This document shows, piece after piece, positions 26,201 through 34,697 of a stretch of DNA of 35,207 bases (its first letter is position 1; each line of letters opens with the position of its first letter). A program made the translations under genes and the position numbers. The notes beneath the pieces are model-generated. The model did not search any database and was not told the origin of the DNA. It worked only from the letters and a program-made list of their open reading frames with translations. This DNA comes from Ramicandelaber brevisporus (Eukaryota > Kickxellomycota > Ramicandelaberales > Ramicandelaberaceae): contig MU602776.1 in the NCBI GenBank assembly GCA_025201865.1, forward strand, positions 1-35,207, read 5' to 3'.

Positions 26201-29121
26201 ACATCAGCTGCAAGCTCCTGTTTGGCGAGATGCTGCCATGATGTCTCGGCACTGGGTGATACTACAACATTGCGGCGTTGATTGGCAGTGCGTGCAGGCA
26301 TTGGTGTAGGCACGCGAATCATGGATGCTGTGCCAAGTGTAACTGACGGAACTGTAAAACTACTGCCTGTGCCAATACTGGATGCTGCTGAAGGACTATG
26401 TGCACGACCAGGATGATTGGAGCGACTCGAAGGAACACGAGGCGTCGAGATTGTGTCATTCAGTGCCATTTGTGATGATGGCGATCGAGATCGAGACCGT
26501 AATTGCATAATTTGTGGCGCTACAATTGGATTGCTGCCCAAGCGTCTGAGTGGCTGCTGCTGAGGCTGCTGAGGTGGTCGAGGTGAATCAAATGCAGATG
26601 GAGTGCCAATTCGATCGGTGTCAGAGTTATCAGCTGGCGTATTGCGACGCTGGTTGTTTGCTCGCAAGGAGAGTAATCGCCGCCTGTTCTTTGCTGCATG
26701 GCGCGCTTGACCCAGTGGAGTGTGCACTTCTAACATTCGATACACATCAACCTGCCTAATAAACACATCGTCTGACTCTGTTGATTTCGCTGGTGTTGCT
26801 GAGGCTGACTGTGATTGTGTTGATTGCGCTGATTGCGCTGATTGCGCTGGCTTGTTTTCGTTGTGTATAGGCAATTTGACTGAGGCAGTAGGAAACTCGA
26901 GTTTGATTGGTCCAAATGCAGTGCGTGGAGATCGAGGTCGCCTCAATCGACTGATTTTACCAGTGGTGTTTGCAAAGGGCAGAGCGGGCCGACTTAATCT
27001 ACTCTTTGCAGCTGGAGTCCGCTTGATAACTGTGCCATCAATCTGCTCAGTGTCATCCAAAGTTGCTGCCAATTTACTGCTGATTTCATCATCATCTGAT
27101 GTATTCAATGCACTGGCCAAAACAGTTGATTTGATACCAGTGGTAATCTCGTCATCAATTATGCCGATGGCTAATGGCTCGGGCTTTCTGGATGATAAAT
27201 GAGCAGCCGACGATGGTGTTAGCTGCAGCATTAGCCTGCCTTTCCCTTGCATTTGATTGGCTGGTGTTTGAGCTGCATCATTATTGGTGGAAATGGTACT
27301 CTGAGTGCGATACACTGTGGCCGTTGATGTATAAACAGTAGTTTCGACTCTAATATCGGTGCTCTTTATGGGTGTACGTCCATCCAGCATTCGATACACA
27401 TGCGCAACTGTAGTCTGTTCTCGTACCTGTGTCACTGCGGTTGTCATTGTGGTCACTGTCTGTGTTGCTGTTGCTGCTGTTGCTGTTGCTATCATAGTCG
27501 TTCCATGTTTACTGCAAAAATCATCACTCGGACTGCCACCGACATTGAACACATTGGATAACTGGGATAAGCCCCGAGGACGACGCTGATCACTATTAGG
27601 TGTAAAAGGAGTTGCAGCTGTAGGAGTTGTGACTGTGGTTCGACCTGGAGCAGAGACTGAAGTGTTGATGGTAAGTGATCGAGCAGGTGTTGCAGGTGGA
27701 ATCTGCGTTGGCCGAATAGATGTTGGTAGCCTCAGTCGAGTTGGCGTAGTATTAGGTGTGTCATTGTTTGGCATTAATAGTCGTCCAGGCGTTGGTGACT
27801 TTGAGCGTGATAAAGGTATCCTCGACTGAACTGCTGATGATGATGATGTTGATGATGATAGTGGGGTAGTTGGTATCCTTCTAGCCAATCCGAGTCCATC
27901 TCTCTGCTGAGCTGGAGTGGTTGCAGCCGTTGCTGATACTGATGCTGATGCTGATAGAATCGCCTCTTCTAAAATAACTGCAGCTGGAGGAGACACTGCA
28001 GATAGTCTATCAGCCGGCAATATTCCAGGTCCTTCGCTGTATGATCTCGATCTCCTCCTTTCAGCCACCGTCTTTGCCTGATCGATTGGCTGCACTTCAT
28101 CTTCTGAACCCACTAAATGATCGCCGGCAACATCGCCTAGCCAAGATATATTGTCACCCATGCTGCTATTGCTGCATGAACTCCTCAGTATTGGATCGTT
28201 GCTTGAACTGGCTGCTGCTGATGCTGGAGCAGTTGCCATGTATGAGTTGATGAATCCATCGGCCAAGTTTGCTGTGGCAACAAAGTCTGCAAAGCTATCG
28301 CGCACTCCATGGCTTCTACTTGGTTTCAAATCATTACCATCAATGTCACCAACAACAAGTCCATGTGTGCTATGTCGAGGTGTTTCCAAAGGTGTGAATG
28401 GCAGTTTGTTGCTATATCCACTAGGCTTACTGAATGCCATTCCATTTGTGATATTATTGTTATTATTGTGCATTATTGCAACTGCAGCACTCACAGGGTC
28501 TTCGCCCAAATCAAGTCCGCCAAATCTCGCGCTTCCAAGAGGCGTTGGCCATGCTCTCGCTCCATCAGCTGAGGCTTCAAGTTCCCGATTGTTTGTATAA
28601 GGAGACACTATTGCAGCTGTTGCATCGCTCTTCATGGCAGCCAGCTTGGCACCTGTAAAGAACGGAGGCGATGTTGCACTTGCCGATATTGCAGACAGTC
28701 GTGCTGATGCGATGCTAGCTGTTCGTGACATTGTTGCTGCAGGTGATATTGTTCCGCCGTATCCATGATGAGTGTGTGATGACACTGTACTGTAGTTTAC
28801 GCCGTTACTGCCATCGTTCCTACTCGTCCCATCCATCATTGCTGCTGCTGCTGATGCTGCTGCTGCTGCTGAATTGATGTTGCTTGAGGCTGATATTGTG
28901 CTAGTGTTACTGTTTGTGCTTGAAGGCGAGAATGGCGACTGTGGTGCTGGCGCAAACCCACTGTCTCTTTTAAGGATGGCTTGCGATGTATCTATACTCG
29001 AGGAAGCTGCAGACAATGATGCAATGACTGTGACTGGATGGCGATGCTGAGGATGGTGGCTGCTGTCTTCAGTCTCACCAGTGTTGCTGTCCGTGTGTAT
29101 TGCAAATCGAGTGTCTGACAT
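23206..29121 (-). CDS. Very large disordered Ser/Thr-rich protein with SxIP motifs
   Basis: A 1971-residue protein that I do not recognise. The frame continues upstream to a TTG only, so the ATG at 29121 (MSDTRFAIHTD, G at -3) is chosen. It is almost all low complexity: Ser, Thr, Pro, Ala and Asn, with polyGln near residue 1615 and His/Gln near the C-terminus. No membrane segment or folded domain is evident. Five EB1-type [S/T]xIP motifs lie in basic Ser/Pro surroundings: S433, T472, S1044, S1282 and S1487. A motif VYRML followed by a TP pair occurs twice (about residues 574 and 790). A basic patch with GKISRLRRPRSPRTAFGP precedes a SUMO-type site at K740. LSRVRDFFTLKGKS near 1600 may be a short conserved element. 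A cytoskeletal scaffold role is inference. Confidence 0.75.
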   Translation of the reverse strand: MSDTRFAIHTDSNTGETEDSSHHPQHRHPVTVIASLSAASSSIDTSQAILKRDSGFAPAPQSPFSPSSTNSNTSTISASSNINSAAAAASAAAAMMDGTSRNDGSNGVNYSTVSSHTHHGYGGTISPAATMSRTASIASARLSAISASATSPPFFTGAKLAAMKSDATAAIVSPYTNNRELEASADGARAWPTPLGSARFGGLDLGEDPVSAAVAIMHNNNNNITNGMAFSKPSGYSNKLPFTPLETPRHSTHGLVVGDIDGNDLKPSRSHGVRDSFADFVATANLADGFINSYMATAPASAAASSSNDPILRSSCSNSSMGDNISWLGDVAGDHLVGSEDEVQPIDQAKTVAERRRSRSYSEGPGILPADRLSAVSPPAAVILEEAILSASASVSATAATTPAQQRDGLGLARRIPTTPLSSSTSSSSAVQSRIPLSRSKSPTPGRLLMPNNDTPNTTPTRLRLPTSIRPTQIPPATPARSLTINTSVSAPGRTTVTTPTAATPFTPNSDQRRPRGLSQLSNVFNVGGSPSDDFCSKHGTTMIATATAATATQTVTTMTTAVTQVREQTTVAHVYRMLDGRTPIKSTDIRVETTVYTSTATVYRTQSTISTNNDAAQTPANQMQGKGRLMLQLTPSSAAHLSSRKPEPLAIGIIDDEITTGIKSTVLASALNTSDDDEISSKLAATLDDTEQIDGTVIKRTPAAKSRLSRPALPFANTTGKISRLRRPRSPRTAFGPIKLEFPTASVKLPIHNENKPAQSAQSAQSTQSQSASATPAKSTESDDVFIRQVDVYRMLEVHTPLGQARHAAKNRRRLLSLRANNQRRNTPADNSDTDRIGTPSAFDSPRPPQQPQQQPLRRLGSNPIVAPQIMQLRSRSRSPSSQMALNDTISTPRVPSSRSNHPGRAHSPSAASSIGTGSSFTVPSVTLGTASMIRVPTPMPARTANQRRNVVVSPSAETSWQHLAKQELAADVESMVSMLPQPPPPQPLFTSSHDRRVQGSPTPPSSAAGLGIAGVNTAHHVATAGATGSKLALPSTTSSRSSRIPSIVPSAVSSSIAGTPTGTNASNTPSATPSMQPTGANSRLPYAVGTQVYSQQRTGLPRPGTGHRRAGSIDSAIQLHTPSPITTPFNGSASPFTSRTPTAAGSGSGSGATSSLRTPSLNPSKQQTVRPSGLRQPIAAAATASTNASSNIRTPSHQQSDTVIRRIPGTLHKAHSSAALITTSRPIQKSATISASQGSRLSSGIDGPVGYTASPIRLAEHRRSMISISSNNSPSIRRRSAIPSFAPHSGNESYSGSTPEQRQQQLQYLQQQRPSLQNGTPRSALRNPSQRNSAQLQVHFDAASIAEQQFAPAAASTPQINPPSASGTFRSSRMDSASSAMVPVEQQQRASRGSFNGLMISQGTHETVSGYGYPSYYGTATGSRAVSGVDIDSITAVSNWKTPMVLPDNSNVPRSFMDTSVSPPPPGSNSQSHQQSRTSTGQRLSRIPTLIGRGSVTLGGLRGSKSLGSLRLLIPGSNTGGQSNEPGSASTTGSSAGSGTMHRRMPSNQDDHTPLTPTSITLPRRSSAGASSIMSSAAAVTGSNSTIGSKTTTALSRVRDFFTLKGKSNQQQQQQQQQQQQRGPRPSNVDVRHSRVGSLPTPLSPQSATPRVTTSPLLYETGLALARAATTTTPTTATHITAPLADIANGSPRGSIISVNSASAVPRPIPPSMMMRRSATGSSFMALDPMQQQRISVIASPSMLLAAQQQQNQHQQQHLLVRKSSAALSHTNRNSLLSPRYLTSALPYPLQPQPQYVHRQSTGMALPSKPSPSMIVAQQQQLQQQVQHQNYLVYGNSTANSGSFNTASPSMVVRQSPAYQQQRALSGYDVWPSETPNPHPLGIMRSSSHVNGSDQINSNGTYVHPSKQYVPMSTMALKDDTSSIHHHHQHQQQQQQHQQQHQQQHAPAKFGYSDRNSAHSASSTIFTYI
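24252..24287 (-). repeat. CAG/CAA tract encoding polyGln
   Basis: About twelve consecutive Gln codons in the large Ser-rich protein, just after the LSRVRDFFTLKGKS element. Confidence 0.9.
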
Positions 29122-29412
29122 TGCTAAGAACAAGGAAAGACAGGACAAGGGAAAAGGAAAAGAAATGGAAAGAAATGGAAAGGGAGGGGGAAATGCAGTC
29201 GAATGCCGGTGATGTCAATGTTTGTCGTACAGGGCAGCCAAGGAATGAGAGGGATTAGGGCAGTCCACGCCACAGCGATACACTACAATGCAGCACAGGA
29301 GCTGTAAACGGAGATTGGCTGACTGCGTCTCTGTCTGTGCACCCTTTCTTTCTTTCTTTCTTTCTTTTGCTCTTCCACTGGTCTGCAAGTGTTCGCCTGG
29401 ACAGCTTCAACT

Positions 29413-29464
29413 GGTTGCTGTAACTGACTGCTGTAACTGGCTGCTGTAACTGGCTGCTGTAACT
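29413..29464 (+). repeat. 13-bp minisatellite, four copies
   Basis: Four tandem units related to GGCTGCTGTAACT, the last two identical, in the divergent promoter region. Confidence 0.92.
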
Positions 29465-29670
29465 GCTACCACTACTACTATTACTGCTGCTATTGTTTCG
29501 CTAATCAAGAGGTGACTGGAGGGTGGAGCGAAACGGGGGAGGAGGGAGATTACTACCACTGCCAATTTTCAGGAACAAGTCAGGAACAAGCGGCGAGTAG
29601 AAGGAAATGAGAGATCGCGCACAGCCACTGACTCTTGACCAGAGAGGCAATGTAGGGGTCAGCGTGCCTA

Positions 29671-29730
29671 GTATAGTCGTAGTCGTAGTCGTATTCGTTG
29701 CAGTCGCGGTCGCAGTCGCAGTCGTAGTCA
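29671..29730 (+). repeat. GTCGTA/GTCGCA hexamer array
   Basis: About ten degenerate hexamers of the type GTCGYA or AGTCGT in tandem; open frames across it are repeat products. Confidence 0.85.
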
Positions 29731-30152
29731 AGATTGTGCGGTAACAAGTTCCTTGGAGGCACACACACGCAGACACTCAAGGGACAAAAAAAAACAACAA
29801 CAAAAAAGGAACGGCCAACTGGCTGACTGACTGACTGATATCCTTCCTAGTTGGGACCGCGGATAATTCGTGGAGATGTCGGTCCTGTATAAAAACTAAA
29901 GCCAATGACGTCTCGGCTAATATCGATGACACAACACGAGCAACGTCTCAATGGTATTGAGGAATGGTTTGGATACGGATGGTTGAAAAGAGAGAGAATG
30001 AGAGAGAGAGAGAAGGCATCAACAGTGTGTATGTATGTTTTCTTCTGCCTTCCTGGCGGAGAGGGAGGGGGCTGGAGACGTGGTCCATCTTTGTGTTTAC
30101 CTCCTTGATTTCGATACCGTGAGTTTGTGGAGTAAAGTCGTCAGGAGCTACT

Positions 30153-30194
30153 CCCACACACACACACACATATACACATACACACACACACACC
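30153..30194 (+). repeat. CA dinucleotide microsatellite
   Basis: CA repeats interrupted by two short TATACACATA segments, about 42 bp. Confidence 0.92.
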
Positions 30195-30704
30195 CATGAA
30201 GGAGATCATCATTAAACTCAATTAACATCGAGCACTTTACTTTTTGTTTTTGTTTTTGTTATTTTTTCAATTGTTTTTGTAAAGAGAGAGCCTCAAATAG
30301 CTGTATCTCATAACTCACGATGATGGTTGCCACTAAAGTTGATCAAAAAGAAAAGGAATGCCTCTCTCCACAGCATTAGAATGGGGTGATTGACAGAGGA
30401 TGCAGGTCACAGTAGTCGTCAGATACTGATTCCTTTCTTCTGCAATTTTTTTTTCTTCCTGTTGCCTCATTTTTGTATTTCTTTTTTTTTGCCACCGGCC
30501 AGACCGTTTGTGCTTCTCCTCCCTCTTCTCCACGGATCACCTCAAGCAACTGACTGGTCTCTGACGAGATAGCTTGCTTCCTCGAGAACACAGGCGAGTG
30601 GCATCCCTTCCTCTTTCGCTTTTGTATTGACCCTTTTTCCACAAAAAGCTGTGTGCAGTTGCTGGCGGAAGCTGATCTGTAAACTTCGTCGTGCGTCCTC
30701 TGCA

Positions 30705-33700
30705 ATGGGCGACTCTTTCGATAACCGTCATAGCACTTTGCGAGTTTCCGTCGACAATGGTGGCAACCAAAGCAATAACAGCAGCAATAACAACAGTGTA
30801 GATAACAGAGCAGACAGTGCAGATAGTGGCAGCATTCGTAGTGTAACACGTAGTCCGGAGTCTATTTCTTCAAGTGGCAGTCGCCGCCACCTCGTGAGTG
30901 CAGCAACAACAACAGCAACAGCAGCAACAACAGCAGCAACAACAATAGAAGCGGCAGCAGCTCACTCGACCACTTTCCCTTCTGACCACACTAGCAGCAC
31001 AAATTCCTACACCTCTCATCCTGCGACACTCCAGCAAACTTCATCTACTCTACAGAACCTCAGCCTCAACCTCAACAACAGCCTCAACAACAGCAGTAGC
31101 AATACCAACTTTACTAACAGTAACACCTCACCAACGGAGGCAGAACGAACTCTTGGACGCCGCCGTCGAGCCCCGTCACCTCTTGCTATAGCCGGCCTTC
31201 ATCAGAGCAATAACAACAACAACAACAGCAGCAACACTACTACTGGTGACGACCAAGGCGGCGATATTAGTAACTCACACACGTCCGAGCCGGCCGCAAA
31301 GAGACCACGTCTTGAAACAGCCGAGAACGAGATGGCCAACGAACACCAACAACTGGCTACACAGTCAGGCGACAGTAGCACTGCAGTTGAACAACAGAAC
31401 GCCCCCAATGCAGTAGCAGCAGCAGCAACAACATCAACAACAACAGCAGCAGCAGCAGTAGCGGCAGGCGAGAGTGAGTATGTGCAGAATGGTTCACTCA
31501 CTGCACTGCCTCAAGCAGTTGCGCAGCGGCCGACTCCGTACGATGAACGAGAGTTGGTGCGTATCATTGTTCAGCAGCTCTACGATATTGGATATCGACA
31601 GAGCGCACAATTGCTTGAGCAAGAGTCTGGTCATGCGATGGAAACTCGCGAAGCCGCTCAGTTTCGCGCGGCCATTCTCGATGGCAACTGGATGATTGCC
31701 GAGCAATTGGTGGCACGTCTCGTAGACGAATCGAACCACACTCGCACTCACTCACGCAATCGCAGTCGCAGTGATGGTCGGTCTCATGGTACTCAAACCA
31801 CTACAACTGTCACTACTACAGCTACAGCTGTCACGAATGGCACCAATGGAACAACTGCGTTAAATGGTGGTGCATCACGTTCAACAGAGACCAGTGCTCA
31901 GCGCTCAGCTCACAATCCACGGCGGCTAAGCCGTCGCAACAGCAACGCCTCAGCACTATCAACAACCAGCACATTTGACCTCCATCCATTGTATTTCCAA
32001 ATTCGACGCCAGCAATATCTCGAGCAGCTCGAGGCTGGCCAAACACACGATGCACTTGCCACTCTGCAGACTCGAATTCAGCCGCTTTGCCGAAGCATTG
32101 TGGACTTGCATGAACTCTCGTCTCTGTTGATGGCGCCATCCCCCGAAATTGTGTATTCAGCAGCAAAATGGGACGGTGCACGAGGCAGGTCTCGACTGCT
32201 GCTCTTTGAGTCTCTTCAGGCTGCGCTGCCACCCAATGCGATTCTGCCTCCGCACCGACTGGAGACTCTGCTAGGGCAGGCATTGCAGAATCAAACCCGA
32301 GAATGTTCGCATCATCGCCGACAGCACACTCCAATGTCGCTGCTTGTCGATCATGAGTGTGATCCTCTTGTGTTCCCTCGCCGTCCACACCAGCAAATCA
32401 CCAAGGGCCACTCAGGAGAAGTGTGGTTTGTGGCGTTTAGCCATGACGGCACTCGGCTGGTTTCCACATCTGGTGACAAGCGAGCCATCATTTGGAGCAT
32501 CCGACCACGCTCGAACAAGGCTGTTCTGGAGCACAGGCTTGATGGACACACAAGGGGTATTGGATACGCGGCATGGTCCCCAGATGACAAGATGCTGGTC
32601 ACATGCGGTCAAGATTGCATTTTCAAGGTTTGGAACACTGCAACAGGCGCAATGCTATACTCCATTGTGCGGCATTCAGAGCCAGTGACTTGTGCGCTGT
32701 GGATCAACGATGGCACTCAGTTCCTTACCCTTGGAAGTGACCGCAGCATGTTCCTCTGGGACGCCAGCAGCGGAGACATGGTTCATCGCTGGAGCATTCA
32801 TCGCGCCACTGAACTGGCGCTGAATCCGATCGATGGTGAGACACTGTATATTGGCGTGAATGACAAGTCCATTGGCATGTTCAACTTGACCAGTCGTAGC
32901 GACGTGGGCTCATTGGCCGAGCGTGGCAATATTAACGCAATGGCTGTGTCATCTGATGGCATCAACCTTCTGGTCACAATGGGTGGCCGTGCCGAGATTC
33001 ACATGTGGGACATTCCCCGATGTCGGCTGGTTCACCGTCTCAAGGGTCTGCTGTACCATGGTGCCAACGAGGCTGCGATGGACACTGTTGTCCGTCCGGC
33101 ATTTGGTGGCAGCAGAGAGCAGTACATTATCTGTGGAGCTCACAATGGCGATGTTGTCGTGTGGGACAGAGCTTCTGGCCAGCTTATTGAGAGACTGTCA
33201 ACTGGTCACCAGCTTCCGGTCAACACTGTGGCCTGGAACGCTGCCAAACAGACAATGTTTGCCTCCGCATCAGATGATGGCACAATCGCTCTGTGGCTGA
33301 TGGCATCTGCAGATGATGAAGCAGAAGGCTCTAACCGTGCAGTAGATGCTGATGATGAAATGGATGAAGATGGAGGTTCCGGTGAAGATGGTGGCGATGA
33401 AGATGCTGAATACAGCGAAGATTATGAGGGTTCAGAGTACGAGGAAGATGATGAAGATGAAGATGATGAAGAAGAAGAAGAAGAAGAAGATGATGATGAT
33501 GATATTGGGCAAGTCAGTGACTCTTCTGGAACTATACCTGAAAGTGATGCCAATCCACCAGATTACAGCCGTTACAGTCGTCATCGCCGCGAGCACCCTG
33601 GTCGTAACCGTGTTTGGGAGACAATCGAGAGGCTCTCAGCGCAGCAGACTCGTCGCGAAGGTCCTACAGAGGGGTCACGTGACCCAGTAGCACATTTGCT

Positions 33701-33836
33701 CTCAAACGTGCTTCAAAGCTATACAGGTAATAGCAATGAAGAGGATAGTCTTGCTTTAGCCGAGTTGCTTCAGCCGAACCCATCTCTTCACTTCCCTGAA
33801 CTTGATTACATAGGCCGCAGATCAAATCAACATTAA
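30705..33836 (+). CDS. WDR26/Gid7-like LisH-CTLH-WD40 protein
   Basis: A 1043-residue protein from the ATG at 30705 (MGDSFDN, G at -3 and +4); the 26 codons upstream begin at a TTG and are left out. A low-complexity N-terminus (Asn, Thr, Ala, Gln) is followed by LisH near 278-310 (ELVRIIVQQLYDIGYRQSA) and the first CTLH helix (FRAAILDGNWMIAEQLV). About 80-100 Arg/Ser/Thr-rich residues then interrupt CTLH, which resumes at about 425-460 (YFQIRRQQYLEQLEAGQ). Seven WD repeats follow at about 563-865. After them come a very acidic stretch (about 870-940) and a basic, then ordinary, C-terminus. The order fits WDR26/Gid7, a subunit of the GID/CTLH ubiquitin ligase, which in yeast removes gluconeogenic enzymes. 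The acidic tail and the CTLH insert are extra to the usual 660-750 residues. Confidence 0.88.
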   Translation: MGDSFDNRHSTLRVSVDNGGNQSNNSSNNNSVDNRADSADSGSIRSVTRSPESISSSGSRRHLVSAATTTATAATTAATTIEAAAAHSTTFPSDHTSSTNSYTSHPATLQQTSSTLQNLSLNLNNSLNNSSSNTNFTNSNTSPTEAERTLGRRRRAPSPLAIAGLHQSNNNNNNSSNTTTGDDQGGDISNSHTSEPAAKRPRLETAENEMANEHQQLATQSGDSSTAVEQQNAPNAVAAAATTSTTTAAAAVAAGESEYVQNGSLTALPQAVAQRPTPYDERELVRIIVQQLYDIGYRQSAQLLEQESGHAMETREAAQFRAAILDGNWMIAEQLVARLVDESNHTRTHSRNRSRSDGRSHGTQTTTTVTTTATAVTNGTNGTTALNGGASRSTETSAQRSAHNPRRLSRRNSNASALSTTSTFDLHPLYFQIRRQQYLEQLEAGQTHDALATLQTRIQPLCRSIVDLHELSSLLMAPSPEIVYSAAKWDGARGRSRLLLFESLQAALPPNAILPPHRLETLLGQALQNQTRECSHHRRQHTPMSLLVDHECDPLVFPRRPHQQITKGHSGEVWFVAFSHDGTRLVSTSGDKRAIIWSIRPRSNKAVLEHRLDGHTRGIGYAAWSPDDKMLVTCGQDCIFKVWNTATGAMLYSIVRHSEPVTCALWINDGTQFLTLGSDRSMFLWDASSGDMVHRWSIHRATELALNPIDGETLYIGVNDKSIGMFNLTSRSDVGSLAERGNINAMAVSSDGINLLVTMGGRAEIHMWDIPRCRLVHRLKGLLYHGANEAAMDTVVRPAFGGSREQYIICGAHNGDVVVWDRASGQLIERLSTGHQLPVNTVAWNAAKQTMFASASDDGTIALWLMASADDEAEGSNRAVDADDEMDEDGGSGEDGGDEDAEYSEDYEGSEYEEDDEDEDDEEEEEEEDDDDDIGQVSDSSGTIPESDANPPDYSRYSRHRREHPGRNRVWETIERLSAQQTRREGPTEGSRDPVAHLLSNVLQSYTGNSNEEDSLALAELLQPNPSLHFPELDYIGRRSNQH

Positions 33837-34001
33837 GTACAAACAGTCGCTTTTAATGCATTCAATAGAGATTCTTCAAGTTAACTTGTAGCCATCAATC
33901 TTTAATAACTCTTCTATCAGAGCCATTATTATTATTAGTAGTAGTACTACTAAATATTAAAAAGAGAGAAAATAAAGAGAAAGAGATGAAATCATACTAG
34001 C
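33837..34001. other. Convergent spacer between WDR26-like and PDAP1-like genes
   Basis: 165 bp, AT-rich, no gene. It holds the likely poly(A) signal of the WDR26-like gene. Confidence 0.7.
33971..33976 (+). terminator. AATAAA poly(A) signal of the WDR26-like gene
   Basis: A canonical AATAAA 135 nt after the stop codon. If used, cleavage would fall near or inside the 3' end of the opposing PDAP1-like gene. Confidence 0.5.
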
Positions 34002-34697
34002 TTAACGGCGCTTCTGCAGCTGCTGGGCCTTGTCGGCAGCTTCCTGTACCTTAAGAGCAGACTCAGCCTCGCGCTGTTTAGCAGCTTCTTCACGGCGACG
34101 ACGCACCTCAGCAAGACGAGCCAAGTCTGCCTTAGCTTGGTCGGTCTTACCCATTGCATGCAGCTTCTGGTACTCCTGGCGCTTCTTCTCGGCATCAATG
34201 GCTTCACGCTCGCGTCTTGATAATTCGCGAGTCTGAGTATTGATGTCAGCTGCACCTTGGTTCTGTGGCAATCTGTTTGGATTCACCATTTGGTTGCCAC
34301 CCTTCTTCTTTTGCTTCTTGGCTGCCTCATCATCACTGGACTCTTCCTCGCTATCGCTGTCCTCCTCCTCGGAGCTCGATCCTTCCTCACTGTCACTGTC
34401 TTCTTCCTCAGAGCTCTCTTCCTCTTCACTAGACTCTTCCGAACCACTGGAAGTCTCCTCGTCCTCGTCGTCTTCATCCTCGTCGGACTCTGATTCAACC
34501 TGACGACGGCTACGACCTCCGCGGCCGCCGCTGATGTTCATACCGCGATCCCAAGCACTCTGTGGGATGGACTCATCAAGACCACCACCAAAGCCGCCGC
34601 CGCCACCCTGGCGCTTGCTGCTGACACCGCCGCGCTTCTTGCCGCCGGGACCGCCCATCGGACGTGGGCCGCCAAACTTGCCTCCACCACGAGCCAT
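34002..34697 (-). CDS. PDAP1/HASPP28-like phosphoprotein
   Basis: A 231-residue protein. The C-terminal third matches the 28-kDa heat- and acid-stable phosphoprotein family: NPNRLPQNQ near 141-149, [19 protein letters not shown] near 159-177 and [20 protein letters not shown] near 183-202, predicted long charged helices. The N-terminus is Gly-rich with basic residues (1-50) and lacks the TSPEE-type start of the animal protein. A Ser/Glu/Asp tract at about 68-125 offers many casein-kinase-2 type sites. The molecular role is poorly known; animal PDAP1 has been linked to growth-factor signalling and RNA. The ATG has G at -3, and the gene runs toward the WDR26-like gene. Confidence 0.88.
   Translation of the reverse strand: MARGGGKFGGPRPMGGPGGKKRGGVSSKRQGGGGGFGGGLDESIPQSAWDRGMNISGGRGGRSRRQVESESDEDEDDEDEETSSGSEESSEEEESSEEEDSDSEEGSSSEEEDSDSEEESSDDEAAKKQKKKGGNQMVNPNRLPQNQGAADINTQTRELSRREREAIDAEKKRQEYQKLHAMGKTDQAKADLARLAEVRRRREEAAKQREAESALKVQEAADKAQQLQKRR

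Larger units (their letters stand above)
29122..30704. other. Divergent intergenic region between the SxIP-rich and WDR26-like genes
   Basis: About 1.6 kb with no convincing gene. It contains a TTTC repeat (29344-29367), a 13-bp minisatellite, a GTCGTA/GTCGCA hexamer array, a CA repeat, an AG-rich stretch (29990-30015) and a TATAAAAA at 29888. A pyrimidine-rich stretch ending TTCTTAG lies directly before the ATG of the large gene. The frame of the WDR26-like gene stays open to 30627 but only from a TTG. Confidence 0.6.

Noticed and set aside
30627-30704. 26-residue N-terminal extension of the WDR26-like protein
   Set aside because: The extension starts with TTG. The first ATG is at 30705, with purines at -3 and +4. 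The same reasoning excluded extensions at 14295, 20979 and 29148.
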